NCBI GenBank assembly: GCA_030625815.1
Contig: DAOUQF010000012.1
Span: 33,691 to 97,690, forward strand
Reading direction: 5' to 3'
Length of the DNA: 64,000 nt
Source of the DNA: Eubacteriales bacterium
GTDB taxonomy: Bacteria; Bacillota; Clostridia; Tissierellales; GPF-1
Numbering within the stretch: the stretch's first letter is position 1; each line of letters begins with the position of its first letter. The translations under genes and the position numbers were made by a program. Below the pieces are notes generated by a model. It made no database searches, was not told where the DNA came from, and worked only from the letters and a program-made list of their open reading frames with translations. Positions 8,938 to 19,228 of the stretch are shown one piece after another.

Positions 8938-10104
8938 CTAGTCTCTACAATACAAGTCTCTTGTATAGATTTTCTCTTCCACATCTTGAAGATCTTTGTC
9001 CATACGATTGCAGACAATCACATCAGACATCGATTTGAATTCGTCCAGATCACGAATCACTCGAGAATTATAGAACTGATCTTCTTTCAAAGCTGGTTCG
9101 TATACGACCACTTCAATACCTTTGGCCTTGATTCTTTTCATAACCCCTTGAATAGATGACTGACGGAAGTTATCTGAGTCTGTTTTCATTGTTAAACGAT
9201 GCACCCCAACAATTTTAGGTTGGCGAGCTAAAATCATATCTGCAACATGATCCTTCCGAGTTCGGTTTGCATCAACAATTGCACCCATAATATTATTTGG
9301 AACATCCGCATAATTCGCTAATAATTGTTTTGTGTCTTTTGGCAAGCAATATCCACCATAGCCAAATGAAGGGTTGTTGTAATGGCTACCGATACGCGGA
9401 TCCAAGCAAACACCATCAACAATTTGTTTCGTATCAAGACCTCGCACTTCCGCATATGTATCAAGCTCGTTAAAATATGAAACGCGCATAGCCAAATATG
9501 TATTTGCAAACAATTTAATTGCTTCTGCTTCTGTAGAATTGGTGAAAAGAATTTCGATATCTTCTTTTATCGCTCCACCTGCTAAAAGAGAAGCAAACTT
9601 TTCAGCTCGCTCCGATTGCTCTCCAACAACAATTCGAGACGGATACAAGTTATCATATAAAGCTTTTCCCTCACGTAAGAATTCAGGTGAGAAAAGAATA
9701 TTCTCTGTATCAAACATTTCACGCACTTTCTCTGTGTATCCAACCGGTACTGTAGATTTAATTACCATAACAGCATCGGGATTTATCGATAATACATTCG
9801 CAATTACCGCTTCAACAGTACGTGTGTTAAAGTAGTTCTTTTCAGCATCATAATTCGTTGGTGTTGAGATAATTACAAATTCTGCATCCTTGAATGCCAT
9901 ATAATTATCCGTTGTCGCAACAAGATTCAACGACTTATTAGTCAAATAATCTTCAATCTCCGTATCAATAATCGGTGATTTCTTCGCATTGATCATATCT
10001 ACTTTTTCTTGAATAATATCCAATGCAATCACTTCATTATTTTGTGCTAGCAATACCGCATTTGATAAACCAACATATCCAGTTCCAGCTATTGTAATTT
10101 TCAT
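8938..10104 (-). CDS. ugd: UDP-glucose 6-dehydrogenase
   Basis: A 388-residue enzyme that oxidises UDP-glucose to UDP-glucuronate with two NAD. It shows the N-terminal Rossmann motif [17 protein letters not shown], the TNYD and KSTVPVGYT segments, and the catalytic cysteine in [15 protein letters not shown]. The start at 10104 follows AGAGGTGGAATTA. The product would supply glucuronic acid to the polymer made by this operon. Its C-terminus abuts the truncated galU, so the last residues may have been altered by the same deletion. Confidence 0.92.
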   Translation of the reverse strand: MKITIAGTGYVGLSNAVLLAQNNEVIALDIIQEKVDMINAKKSPIIDTEIEDYLTNKSLNLVATTDNYMAFKDAEFVIISTPTNYDAEKNYFNTRTVEAVIANVLSINPDAVMVIKSTVPVGYTEKVREMFDTENILFSPEFLREGKALYDNLYPSRIVVGEQSERAEKFASLLAGGAIKEDIEILFTNSTEAEAIKLFANTYLAMRVSYFNELDTYAEVRGLDTKQIVDGVCLDPRIGSHYNNPSFGYGGYCLPKDTKQLLANYADVPNNIMGAIVDANRTRKDHVADMILARQPKIVGVHRLTMKTDSDNFRQSSIQGVMKRIKAKGIEVVVYEPALKEDQFYNSRVIRDLDEFKSMSDVIVCNRMDKDLQDVEEKIYTRDLYCRD

Positions 10105-10151
10105 TAATTCCACCTCTGCCTATTAAAAATTAAATGCTTATGATCATATCT

Positions 10152-11066
10152 TTATATTTCCCACATATCTCCAAGCATAATATTATACTGCTGTGGCCAT
10201 ATATACTCAAATCCGCTACTATTTGTGAATGTCATCTCTCCAAAATATATTTTCCCCTCAATGTTATACCAATCGACACGCACATGGGAAAACCCTTTGG
10301 CTAATCTATTTGTTAGCTCTATCATTAGATCAAAGTTTTTTGGTTTCTGAATTGGTAAATCAGTATTTTTATATGAATGTTGTTGCCATGGTTGTAATTT
10401 CCAATTTATATCATACACATTACGCCTATGGTCTGAATAACGATTAGCATCAATCCAACAAAACTTTGTTTCACCATCAAAACATATAAATTTATAATCT
10501 TCTAAGTCATACTGGAATGATTCAATGAACTTTTCAGCAATAATTTTCGGTGTTATTAATTTATAATGCATCTCTAATGAATAATATGCATAATTAGTTT
10601 TTAACCATTTATCGAAATTCCTCTTCGCTTCTCTTCGGTCAAAAGTAGCTTTGTCTAGAACAATATAATTCCAACCAGATCCGTGTGTAGCTTTTAATAC
10701 AAACTTATCGGGTAAATTATCGAAATCTATCTGCTCAAAATTATCCCAAACCCCCAATAAAGGTACCAAATACTTTTCGCCGATATTATCCTTTATCCAT
10801 CCACGAACTTTATACTTATCCGTTAAGTCTGCTTTGATAAGCGAATTATCATGTAGTTTTGTCCATTGCATTTTTTCGTTATACGTTTGCGGATTATTCA
10901 TATTCAATTTATGTCCAGTCGCTTTTTTATACATATATTTCAATATACTGGGATAAAACTTTTCATCAATATGCTTGAATAAGAAATATCTAATTTCTCT
11001 TTTTAACAACAGATATTTACAATAGATATCCTCAAATAATGTATTACTCACTCTTCTTTTACGCAC
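10152..11066 (-). CDS. TupA-type ATP-grasp protein (polysaccharide decoration), copy 1
   Basis: A 304-residue protein of the TupA-like ATP-grasp family. Signatures include NPQTYNEKMQW, TDKYKVR, PDKFVLKATHGSGWN, EKFIE, DYKFICFDG and a C-terminal RVDWYNIEGKIYFGEMTFTNSSG, which holds the metal-binding acidic residues. ATP-grasp enzymes join a carboxylate to an amine; TupA is linked to the teichuronopeptide of alkaliphilic Bacillus. The start is a GTG at 11066 after AAGGAG. The gene is AT-rich like its neighbours. It may attach an amino acid or peptide to the uronic acid produced through Ugd, which is inference. Confidence 0.85.
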   Translation of the reverse strand: MRKRRVSNTLFEDIYCKYLLLKREIRYFLFKHIDEKFYPSILKYMYKKATGHKLNMNNPQTYNEKMQWTKLHDNSLIKADLTDKYKVRGWIKDNIGEKYLVPLLGVWDNFEQIDFDNLPDKFVLKATHGSGWNYIVLDKATFDRREAKRNFDKWLKTNYAYYSLEMHYKLITPKIIAEKFIESFQYDLEDYKFICFDGETKFCWIDANRYSDHRRNVYDINWKLQPWQQHSYKNTDLPIQKPKNFDLMIELTNRLAKGFSHVRVDWYNIEGKIYFGEMTFTNSSGFEYIWPQQYNIMLGDMWEI

Positions 11067-11095
11067 TTAATAAACTCCTTATTGTCGAATTAACT

Positions 11096-12409
11096 TTATG
11101 AATCATTACGAAAAACAATATTTTTTGGATTTATGGAATCAAAAATATAGAAAGTATGTATTCTGGTCTCTTTATAAAAAAGCGGAGCTACTATTGTAGT
11201 AATTAATTGAGTCATTAATGTGGCAAAAGCTGCACCCTGAATGCCCATCGTGGGAATTAGAATCCAATTGAGAATAATATTGAAAATCGTACCCCAAAAC
11301 AAATATTTCTTTACATATCGATTTTTCTTTTCACATACAATCCAGATTCCTCTAGCTACACCAAGTGATGAAAAAATTGTATACCATACTGCAATCCTCA
11401 AAACAAATACTGCTGCCAAATACTCTTTCCCGTATAAAATCAGTACAATCCATTTGGCAAATATTGTAATAAACGAAGCAAATCCAATTCCTCCCCATAT
11501 AATTACTGAATATAGTTGCTTCAGTCTTTTAATATACTCATTAGTATTTTGATTGCTCAATTCCATAATAAGTGGTCTTGAAGAGTTTATTAAAGCTTGA
11601 GGGATAAACGTCCATAATCCGCATATAACTATCGCAACTGCATAATAACCGACTTGCTCTCGTCCTAACATCTTTCCAATCATCACTCTGTCAATTTGAG
11701 CGTATATCGCAACCAATAAACCTGAAAAGATAAAGTGATAACTTTGTTTTAACAAGTTTTTTGCTTCGATTAATGAAAACGATAGCTTCCCCCCACTATA
11801 TTTATGATAAGAGATAATGCTGAATAAAGAAATAATTGCCAATTCAATAGTAATGGAAAACGCAAACCACACAACATTCTTATTCATGAGCAGTATCATA
11901 AGTTTGTATAAAGCAGTTATTGTGTATGCTGACGCTTTCATAATCGATGATATTTTCGACTTCAGTTTCGACTGATACCAAAACTCAATCAGCTCAAAAG
12001 ATCGAAACAATAATGCTAACGACTGTGCTGCCGCAAGTATCAGAATTAATTTATCATGTGGATTAATAATAGTAATTATACTTATAATGAACACCATCGA
12101 AATAAAACTTGATGCAATACGCATAACTAATCCGCTACCAATTATCATCCCTTCATTATTAGGATGAGTTATTAATTCCTTAACAAAAACTCCTTCCAAT
12201 CCTAAAGTACTAATTGGTATAAAAAAGGCTATAAAAGAAGCCGTATAATTAAGTAGTCCATAATTACTTGGACCTAAATATCTTGCTGTTAACATCGTTA
12301 AAATCAAATTAATTGCCATTTGATAAACTCTCTCAGCAACAAGCCAACTTGCATTCGAAAACATTTTCTTATTTATCATGCGATCATTATAAATATTGGC
12401 TATCTTCAT
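11096..12409 (-). CDS. wzx: Wzx-type polysaccharide repeat-unit flippase
   Basis: A 437-residue protein of the oligosaccharide flippase (MATE-like/MOP) superfamily, with about 12 hydrophobic helices and the N-terminal ARYLGPSNYGLLNYTASF motif typical of Wzx. It would carry undecaprenyl-linked repeat units across the membrane. A TGAGG ribosome site stands before MKIANIY. It lies 13 bases after the Wzy gene in the same operon. Confidence 0.87.
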   Translation of the reverse strand: MKIANIYNDRMINKKMFSNASWLVAERVYQMAINLILTMLTARYLGPSNYGLLNYTASFIAFFIPISTLGLEGVFVKELITHPNNEGMIIGSGLVMRIASSFISMVFIISIITIINPHDKLILILAAAQSLALLFRSFELIEFWYQSKLKSKISSIMKASAYTITALYKLMILLMNKNVVWFAFSITIELAIISLFSIISYHKYSGGKLSFSLIEAKNLLKQSYHFIFSGLLVAIYAQIDRVMIGKMLGREQVGYYAVAIVICGLWTFIPQALINSSRPLIMELSNQNTNEYIKRLKQLYSVIIWGGIGFASFITIFAKWIVLILYGKEYLAAVFVLRIAVWYTIFSSLGVARGIWIVCEKKNRYVKKYLFWGTIFNIILNWILIPTMGIQGAAFATLMTQLITTIVAPLFYKETRIHTFYIFDSINPKNIVFRNDS

Positions 12410-12422
12410 CCATTACCTCAGT

Positions 12423-13670
12423 TCAACTTGAATTACTAATTCTATTCATTTTATTTATTAAACCTTGTATCAAACCAAATTGCAGTATAAATATCATAAA
12501 AAGGATATAATGGCCTCCCAAAATTGGTTCAACCATACAATTTAACAATACCGATATTGATATCGAGAAAACAAACAATTTGAATCCTCTATGTTGGTAA
12601 GTCAGTCTAAAGACAACAATAATGCTGTGAATATATTTAATTGTTATAAATATTAGCATCGTAAATGGTACTATACCTGTAACATATGCAACATCTAACC
12701 ACAAATTATGTGGTGCCGATAAATCAATATTTGCTCTTGAACCCCCAAAAGGAAAATCAGCTAAACCAACAATTGTCTTTTCCCATGCATCAAATCGCGC
12801 ATTATGCGAAATGTTTTTATCTAGTAGCTGCATTCTTAAATAAAAGTTGCTATTTTCATACAAATTTCGTATATTAAATACATTCTGAGTATAGAGGAAC
12901 AGACCAAAAACTATAATGATAGTCATTGCAAACAGAAATCTTAAATATACCTTCCCATTAGATTTATTCCAAAGCAAATACATAAAAGCGCATAAAACGA
13001 TATTAATGAACAGTATTATTAATAAAGTTCTATTAGACATAATCAAAGTTTCAATTATTGAAATTACGGCAAAAATAATAACAATGACTCTTGTTTTTAT
13101 CTTCATCTCCCTTTTAACAAATGCTCCTATTGGTAACATTGCGCTTATTAATATAAATCTACTCCCTTGAGTTGTTGCTGCAGTTCTTGAGCTCGTCCAA
13201 ATATCATAAACATATCTCTCGTAATATGTTATTTCCCCAAATTTAATTAAATGAACTGCCAAATTAACGCTTGAATATAAAAACAAACTAATTGCCAATA
13301 AAACAATTATATTCTGGAATCGTTTATACGACTCTTCAATGTCTGTTACCTCATATATAATTCTAAACCCTATAGCAAACAAAAGCGGTGGAAGTAAGAA
13401 CTCTCTATAACCTCGAAAAAAATTATATTCCCCATAATAATTTAAAAAAAGTGAATAAACCAATCCAAAAGAAATCACTTGAATTAAAGTTACAAAATAC
13501 GACTGTGGAAGTTTCTTATTCTTCAAATCCATGTATAATATTAGCAATATACCACCAAAAAAAACAATTCTTGTACCAAGCCCGAATAAATTAATACCCC
13601 ACATCACTATCCAGAAATACACTACTATTTCAATATTAGTTTTTTTCCCCCAATTATTGTTTTTTTTCAT
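12423..13670 (-). CDS. wzy: Wzy-type O-antigen/capsule polymerase
   Basis: A 415-residue, strongly hydrophobic protein with about 10-12 membrane helices and a large outer loop before SAPHNLWLDVAYVTGIVPF, the pattern of O-antigen polymerases and ligases. It would polymerise repeat units outside the membrane. Primary sequence conservation in this group is low, so the call rests on topology and on its place beside Wzx and glycosyltransferases. It overlaps the preceding glycosyltransferase gene by 17 bases. Confidence 0.75.
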   Translation of the reverse strand: MKKNNNWGKKTNIEIVVYFWIVMWGINLFGLGTRIVFFGGILLILYMDLKNKKLPQSYFVTLIQVISFGLVYSLFLNYYGEYNFFRGYREFLLPPLLFAIGFRIIYEVTDIEESYKRFQNIIVLLAISLFLYSSVNLAVHLIKFGEITYYERYVYDIWTSSRTAATTQGSRFILISAMLPIGAFVKREMKIKTRVIVIIFAVISIIETLIMSNRTLLIILFINIVLCAFMYLLWNKSNGKVYLRFLFAMTIIIVFGLFLYTQNVFNIRNLYENSNFYLRMQLLDKNISHNARFDAWEKTIVGLADFPFGGSRANIDLSAPHNLWLDVAYVTGIVPFTMLIFITIKYIHSIIVVFRLTYQHRGFKLFVFSISISVLLNCMVEPILGGHYILFMIFILQFGLIQGLINKMNRISNSS

Positions 13671-14571
13671 CCATCAACCTTCTAACTTTTAAATATTCAA
13701 TGAAATAGTCAAAAATATATTTCAAAAAAATGAAACCACACTCTCTTGAATATTGAAAAAGGATACCAAAAGCTTCTAGATATTGACCCTGTCTGCAATA
13801 ACTCCAAAACACAGTTGAAAAATGTTTCGCATAGACACGATTCTTAAAACCGCGTTTTTTTTTGTCTATTAGCACAATTTGGTTATCGAATTCCAACAAA
13901 AATTGTTTTTTTAAATTTTCAAGTTCCTTACCGATTAACGAATTATTGACTTCATTTCCTTTTATTTCTATTAAGGGTTTTCCCACAACACCAATTCTAT
14001 ATTTTTCAAAGAAACGTAACATGAATTCATAATCTTGATGTCGTTTGTAAGACTCATTGAACCCATTTATATTTTTATATGATTCATACCTTAGCATTAA
14101 GGAACTCGTAAATGGTGTAAATGTTAACGACAACAAATCTTCAGTTAAATCACCTTCTCTATCAGATGTCACTAAAATACCATGCTGATATCTCCAACAA
14201 TAAACAGCTTGAAAGCATTCATTCTTCTCTAGAAATTCAACTTGAAGATGGATTTTCATTGGTAAAAAAATATCATCATCATCAAGCAAACAAATATATT
14301 TCCCAGTTGCACTCCGAAATCCGGTGTTACGTGCAGCTGATCCATTTAAATTTTTTTCATGTTTTATGTAACAAACATTATGCATAAGTGCATATCTTTC
14401 CATCATTTTTTCAGTTTTTCTTCTGTGCAATGTGTTTGGTTCGTTATCATCAACAACAATTATTTCTGAATTTTCATATTCTTGATTACGTACTGATTCA
14501 ATTGCAAAAATCAAAGATCCATTGTTTTTATAAGTTGGGATAATAATACTCACCTTTGGATAAATAATCAT
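13654..14571 (-). CDS. GT2-family glycosyltransferase
   Basis: A 305-residue GT-A-fold transferase. It has the N-terminal VSIIIPTYKNNGSL, the nucleotide-contact EIIVVDDNE, the metal-binding CLLDDDDIFLP and a later acidic motif around RHQDYEFMLRFFEKY. The C-terminal third is basic and aromatic and may rest on the membrane. It would add one sugar to the lipid-linked repeat unit. The sugar cannot be predicted. Confidence 0.87.
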   Translation of the reverse strand: MIIYPKVSIIIPTYKNNGSLIFAIESVRNQEYENSEIIVVDDNEPNTLHRRKTEKMMERYALMHNVCYIKHEKNLNGSAARNTGFRSATGKYICLLDDDDIFLPMKIHLQVEFLEKNECFQAVYCWRYQHGILVTSDREGDLTEDLLSLTFTPFTSSLMLRYESYKNINGFNESYKRHQDYEFMLRFFEKYRIGVVGKPLIEIKGNEVNNSLIGKELENLKKQFLLEFDNQIVLIDKKKRGFKNRVYAKHFSTVFWSYCRQGQYLEAFGILFQYSRECGFIFLKYIFDYFIEYLKVRRLMDEKKQ

Positions 14572-14612
14572 AAATTAGTAACCTCTCACTCATTAAATCA
14601 TATCCTAATGGT

Positions 14613-15407
14613 TTAGTCGTTATAAGGTTTTAGCAAATTATAACTTTTCACACCCTTTAACAAACTCGATAAGATAATTGAACTTGAAAGCTTAACGTGC
14701 TTCTTCAACCTCAACAAAAAATATAACACTAAGATATATTTTGATTTCGGAAAAGCAGCAGCTAACATCGCCCCTTTATCGTAAAAAAACTTTTCATTAT
14801 ACCCTCGAAACCATGAAGAATCCGAAAAATCCACAGTTGCAATAGTTGCTGGATATTCATAAACCTTTAATCCTCTCTTTCGTAATTCCCATAAAAAAAT
14901 AGAATCTTCACCCGATGAGTAAATACTACCTGCGCCAAAATTCTCATCAAACCCTAATTTACTTTCACGAATTGAGTTTCGCTTAAATGCAATCCTTACA
15001 GATCCATAAGCCTTATATTTGGGTGCAATTCTAATCTTATGAATACTATCTGTCGGTTCATGTAAGTTGATCCGATTTATATTAAATACAATTACATCTG
15101 CATCACTTATTTCCTGAAAAGCTCCAGTGATAACTTCAACATAGTTTTCAACATACTCTACATCATCATCACATAAGATGCATATATCTCCGGTTGCATT
15201 TTCTAAAGCAATATTCCTGCTTTTTGACAGCCCTATACTACTTGACGATATTGTTTTTATTTTATTTCCATTTACAATAAACTCATCATAATAGTCATTC
15301 CCGCATTGATTAACAATAACAGCATCAGATTTAATTCCTCTAACCTTGCAAAATTCTTCTATGCGACTTTCATTCATACATGATAAAAGAACTTCAATAT
15401 TCAACAT
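14613..15407 (-). CDS. GT2-like glycosyltransferase
   Basis: A 264-residue protein with a degenerate GT2 N-terminus (LLSCMNES), the motif SIGLSKSRNIALENA, an acidic metal site ICILCDDDVEY, and SSGEDSIFLWELRKRG in place of the usual acceptor loop. AGGAGTTGTGA precedes the ATG. Its promoter-side DNA holds the insertion sequence, so its expression may now depend on the element or on read-through. Confidence 0.8.
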   Translation of the reverse strand: MLNIEVLLSCMNESRIEEFCKVRGIKSDAVIVNQCGNDYYDEFIVNGNKIKTISSSSIGLSKSRNIALENATGDICILCDDDVEYVENYVEVITGAFQEISDADVIVFNINRINLHEPTDSIHKIRIAPKYKAYGSVRIAFKRNSIRESKLGFDENFGAGSIYSSGEDSIFLWELRKRGLKVYEYPATIATVDFSDSSWFRGYNEKFFYDKGAMLAAAFPKSKYILVLYFLLRLKKHVKLSSSIILSSLLKGVKSYNLLKPYND

Positions 15408-15451
15408 TCACAACTCCTAATCAATATTTATTCATGAGCATAAAAACAATC

Positions 15452-17077
15452 TATATAGTGTTTGCTGATTAACCTTTAAAGCATTGATTTCACTGACTTT
15501 CAGCCGCATGTTTGATATAATAAATGCAAGGGTATTTCGCAATTAGAATCATTTTCCTTGCACTTATCTATAGTATTTCCTCAAAAAGGAGCCCAAAACC
15601 ATGTATAAAGCCACTGATCAATCACAACCTACTTTTCTTGATTTCAATCAGCCGCTAGGACTTAAAATGAATCCTCAAAACCGTTGGGTAAAAATAGCGA
15701 ATTTGGTTCCGTGGGAACAATTTGAGGAAAGATATGCCTTATTATTTCCCAGTAATATTGGAAATGTAGCTAAGCCTTTACGAATGGCTTTAGGCTCATT
15801 AATTATACAAACAAAGTATGGATTTTCTGACAAAGAACTGGTTGAACAACTTACAGAGAATCCGTATTATCAGTATTTCATAGGACTTCCTGGTTATCAG
15901 GAAGCTGCACCTTTTGAATCTAGCACACTGGTTGCATTTAGAAAGCGAATCAGTGCTGATATGTTGATGGAGGTCAATGAATATCTTTTGGAAATGGCGA
16001 ATCATGATAAAAAAGATGATGATGATTTCAAACCGGGTTCTAGTGGTTCTTCGGACAACCCAAGCAACACCAAAAATAGCACAAACAAAGGTACTTTAAT
16101 CTTAGATGCGACCTGCGTTCCTTCCAACATACGTTATCCGCAAGACTATTCGTTGCTCAATGAAGGAAGAGAAAAGCTAGAAAAAATCATCGATCGTTTC
16201 TGCAGTGACTATTCACTTTCAGCGCCTAGAATGTATCGAAAAGAAGCTAGAAAGAATTACCTTGCTCTTGCAAAATCCAAAAAACCAGGCAAGAAGAAAA
16301 TTAGGAAAATCATTCGCAAACAGCTAGGTTATGTAAAACGCAATCTTGGCTATTTAAGTAACTTCATGATGCAAGGGTATGCACCAACTGAAAAGGAAAT
16401 CAAATTTCTCGAAACGATCACCACATTATATGAACAGCAAAACTACATGTATGAGGAAAAAACACATTCAGTTAAAAATCGGATTGTTAGTATAGGTCAA
16501 CCCTATTTAAGGCCAATCGTCAGGGGTAAAGCAAAGAATCCCGTTGAATTTGGTGCTAAGTTTGATCTTAGTATAGATGAACATGGTTACGAGAGAATCG
16601 AAGAACTTTCCTTTAACGCCTATAACGAAAGTACGATCCTTCAAAATGCTATTGAACGATATAAGGAACGCACTGGGCATTATCCAAAACGAGTTTTGGG
16701 AGATCAAATTTATAGAACCAGAGGTAATCGTAGCTATTGCAAATTAAAAGGCATTCGTTTATCGGGTCCCAAATTAGGACGACCATCAAAAAACAATGAA
16801 TATGATAAAAAGATTGAATATCAGGATAATGTAGACCGTATTGAGGTTGAAAGAGCATTCAGTTTAGCTAAAAGATCTTATAGCCTAGGGTTGGTAAAAA
16901 CAAAGCTGAAAGAAACCACAATGACTGCTATTGCATTGTCAATATTTGTGATGAATTTATTTAAAATTCACTCACGCTTTTTCATATACTTTATTTGGAA
17001 TTTATTATTTGAGCGTAAATTTTCATTGGCGATAGTCCCACAATAAAAAATGAGAATTATTCAGTAGACACTATATA
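15452..17077 (+). mobile_element. Insertion sequence with imperfect terminal inverted repeats
   Basis: The ends match as inverted repeats: TATATAGTGT followed by TTGCTGATTAA on the left (15452-15472), and on the right the reverse complement TATATAGTGT followed by CTACTGAATAA (17057-17077). A TATA target duplication is possible but cannot be separated from the TA-rich ends. The element is about 1.6 kb and holds one complete transposase gene. It sits between two genes of the polysaccharide operon and points against it. Confidence 0.85.
15601..17046 (+). CDS. DDE transposase (IS5/IS1182-like)
   Basis: A 481-residue transposase. The N-terminal DUF772-like domain (PLRMALGSLIIQ, then LTENPYYQYFIGLPGY) is followed by a DDE catalytic domain. 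The likely acidic residues are in LILDATCVPSN, RVLGDQIYRT and VERAFSLAKRSY. A lysine- and asparagine-rich linker lies near residues 140-165. The frame is unbroken, so the element may still move. An AAAAAGGAG ribosome site precedes the ATG. The IS family is named from memory of the domain order, not from a search. Confidence 0.85.
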   Translation: MYKATDQSQPTFLDFNQPLGLKMNPQNRWVKIANLVPWEQFEERYALLFPSNIGNVAKPLRMALGSLIIQTKYGFSDKELVEQLTENPYYQYFIGLPGYQEAAPFESSTLVAFRKRISADMLMEVNEYLLEMANHDKKDDDDFKPGSSGSSDNPSNTKNSTNKGTLILDATCVPSNIRYPQDYSLLNEGREKLEKIIDRFCSDYSLSAPRMYRKEARKNYLALAKSKKPGKKKIRKIIRKQLGYVKRNLGYLSNFMMQGYAPTEKEIKFLETITTLYEQQNYMYEEKTHSVKNRIVSIGQPYLRPIVRGKAKNPVEFGAKFDLSIDEHGYERIEELSFNAYNESTILQNAIERYKERTGHYPKRVLGDQIYRTRGNRSYCKLKGIRLSGPKLGRPSKNNEYDKKIEYQDNVDRIEVERAFSLAKRSYSLGLVKTKLKETTMTAIALSIFVMNLFKIHSRFFIYFIWNLLFERKFSLAIVPQ

Positions 17078-17098
17078 TACTCATAAATGATTTCTAAC

Positions 17099-17998
17099 CT
17101 ACAATGGCAAATTAAATAAATTTCCTACATACATGTCACCATCTTCATTATAATAATTGGCCATACCCGCTGCGGGTGTAAAAGATAATTCTCCAAAGAT
17201 AATACGGTTCTCGCAATCATACAAATCAACTCTTACAAACGGAAAGCTTTTTGACAATTTCTCACATATTTCTAACGCTTCAGATAGTAACTGTGGTTTC
17301 TTTAATTGATAATCAGGTTCCATTTCACCAATGTTTACAACATTCCATTCAGTATCAAAAAAAGACAATCTTAGATTTTCTTCACGCTCAGTACAAACCA
17401 GTATTAATTTTGGTTTGCCATCAAAACAATATACTTTATAATCTATAGGCATATCTCCGTTAGCAGTCTCAATAAATTCTTCACAAATAATCTTCCTTGA
17501 AATTTTGTCATAATGAGGTTCAATATTATATAATCCAAAATCATCTTTCATCCATTTTTCAAGCAAGTGTTCTGCTCTTGAAATATCAAAGTGATTCTTA
17601 TCACGACATATAATATTATATCCACACCCATGATTACATTTTAATGCAAATTTATTAGGAAGCTCGTCCCATCTCACTTCATCAGTACTATCCCAAACAC
17701 CTAAAATTGGATTTAAACATTCTTTGCAATCATTTTGAATTAGATATTCGCGCACCGCATATTTATCAGAACATTGAACAGCCAGGTTGTTATAAGGACA
17801 AAAGTACAACTTGTACCATTGAATTTTCTCATTAAAAGTTCGAGGTGAATTCAAATCAACTCTTTTCCTCAGAACAACCCAATAATAGAACTTCGTCAAT
17901 ATTTCTCGTGGTAACACTTTAGCTACAAACTTTTGAATTAATCTTCGAACTGCATAGAAGTTATCTTGGCGGATTTGTCCAAAATCATTTTCAGTCAT
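17099..17998 (-). CDS. TupA-type ATP-grasp protein, copy 2
   Basis: A 299-residue paralogue of the protein at 10152-11066, with the same order of motifs: SPRTFNEKIQWYK, SDKYAVREY, PNKFALKCNHGCGYN, CEEFIE, DYKVYCFDG, and RVDLYDCENRIIFGELSFTPAAG at the metal site. The start at 17998 is chosen because AGGAGG lies six bases before it; two earlier in-frame ATGs overlap that ribosome site. Two copies in one operon suggest two amide-type modifications of the repeat unit, or two acceptors. Confidence 0.83.
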   Translation of the reverse strand: MTENDFGQIRQDNFYAVRRLIQKFVAKVLPREILTKFYYWVVLRKRVDLNSPRTFNEKIQWYKLYFCPYNNLAVQCSDKYAVREYLIQNDCKECLNPILGVWDSTDEVRWDELPNKFALKCNHGCGYNIICRDKNHFDISRAEHLLEKWMKDDFGLYNIEPHYDKISRKIICEEFIETANGDMPIDYKVYCFDGKPKLILVCTEREENLRLSFFDTEWNVVNIGEMEPDYQLKKPQLLSEALEICEKLSKSFPFVRVDLYDCENRIIFGELSFTPAAGMANYYNEDGDMYVGNLFNLPL

Positions 17999-18022
17999 TT
18001 TCATCCTCCTCACTTAACAATA

Positions 18023-19189
18023 TCATCTGGTACTTTCTGCTTTTTCCCAAAACGATTTTGCATTACCAGATAATATATTATAAACACCAACCCATTGAGA
18101 AAAAATAGTTATTGTATAATAATAAATCATTTTAAACAAATTCCCTCGAATCCATCGTTTTTTCCACATATATGCTGTTAAAAAAAATAGTCCCTGAAAT
18201 AGTAGTGCGCATCTATAGAATACTGAATCTGGGAATAATACGAAGCTACATATAAAAACAAAAAAATGACTGCTCCATAATAAATAACGGCATGTTCGAT
18301 GTCCGAAATAAAAGTATGAAAACCATTTATATTTAAAAATGTTGAGTATTCGTATATCTGGCAAAATAAGCCTTAGTATTTCACGATTCATTCTAATTTT
18401 TCTATTAAACTCATCTTCCATTAACTCTCCAGCTTTTTCATATGCTATTGCATCATGATTACATATTGCACGTTTTTTCTTCAAGGAAAACTGTAACGGC
18501 ATTTCTGAATCATGACAACGTATAGGTTCAATATCAAAGTAGTCATCATTTCTACATGCATATAATGCGCCGTTTCCTGCAGTTATTGTCTGAATTTTAC
18601 TTTCAATTTCACGTATTGTGAGATCTTTTTCCCAATAATTTGATTCTGCCGAACTCGTAGCTGCACAATCAGAATTGCTAATTGCTAATCTTCCTGAAAC
18701 ATAAGAAATTTGAGGGCTCGTAAATGTTGCCATAAGTTCTATTATTGAGTTCGCATCAAGCATTGAGTTCGCATCAGTCATAACCAAAAATTCAGTATCA
18801 ACTTGTTTTTGAGCCTCATTTTGTGCATTTGTTTTACCTTTTCGCTCATTAACTTCAAAAAGTCGAATTTTCAAACTCTGGTGATCTAACGCAAAATTTT
18901 TAACGATCATATTTGTACTATCTGTACTATTATCAGAAACAATAAGAAATTCAATTCTGTCCTTAGGATATTTCAAATCAATTATATTATTCAATTTATC
19001 TTCAATTACTTTATCTTCATTATGCGCTACAACCATTACAGTAACAGATGGTTTTAGATTATAGTCTTTTACAAGTTCTCTATTTTTATATAGCTTTTCA
19101 ATTATTTTAAGTGACATTGAATATCCTATCATAGCCCAAAAAATTATGAATGCACTTATATAAAATAATGTTTTATATATTACTTCCAA
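18023..19189 (-). CDS. Membrane-bound GT2 glycosyltransferase
   Basis: A 388-residue transferase with an N-terminal membrane helix, a GT2 domain (SVTVMVVAHNED, the EFLIVSDNSTDST nucleotide motif, the VMTDANSMLD metal motif, and RCHDSEMPLQFSLKKK) and about three C-terminal helices. This is the layout of hyaluronan/cellulose-synthase-like and other processive or membrane-tethered enzymes, although a QxxRW motif is not clear. The start is a TTG at 19189, seven bases after AAGGAG. Confidence 0.83.
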   Translation of the reverse strand: MEVIYKTLFYISAFIIFWAMIGYSMSLKIIEKLYKNRELVKDYNLKPSVTVMVVAHNEDKVIEDKLNNIIDLKYPKDRIEFLIVSDNSTDSTNMIVKNFALDHQSLKIRLFEVNERKGKTNAQNEAQKQVDTEFLVMTDANSMLDANSIIELMATFTSPQISYVSGRLAISNSDCAATSSAESNYWEKDLTIREIESKIQTITAGNGALYACRNDDYFDIEPIRCHDSEMPLQFSLKKKRAICNHDAIAYEKAGELMEDEFNRKIRMNREILRLILPDIRILNIFKYKWFSYFYFGHRTCRYLLWSSHFFVFICSFVLFPDSVFYRCALLFQGLFFLTAYMWKKRWIRGNLFKMIYYYTITIFSQWVGVYNILSGNAKSFWEKAESTR

Positions 19190-19228
19190 TATGATTCTCC
19201 TTGTAGCTCTTATTTGGATTTATCTTTT

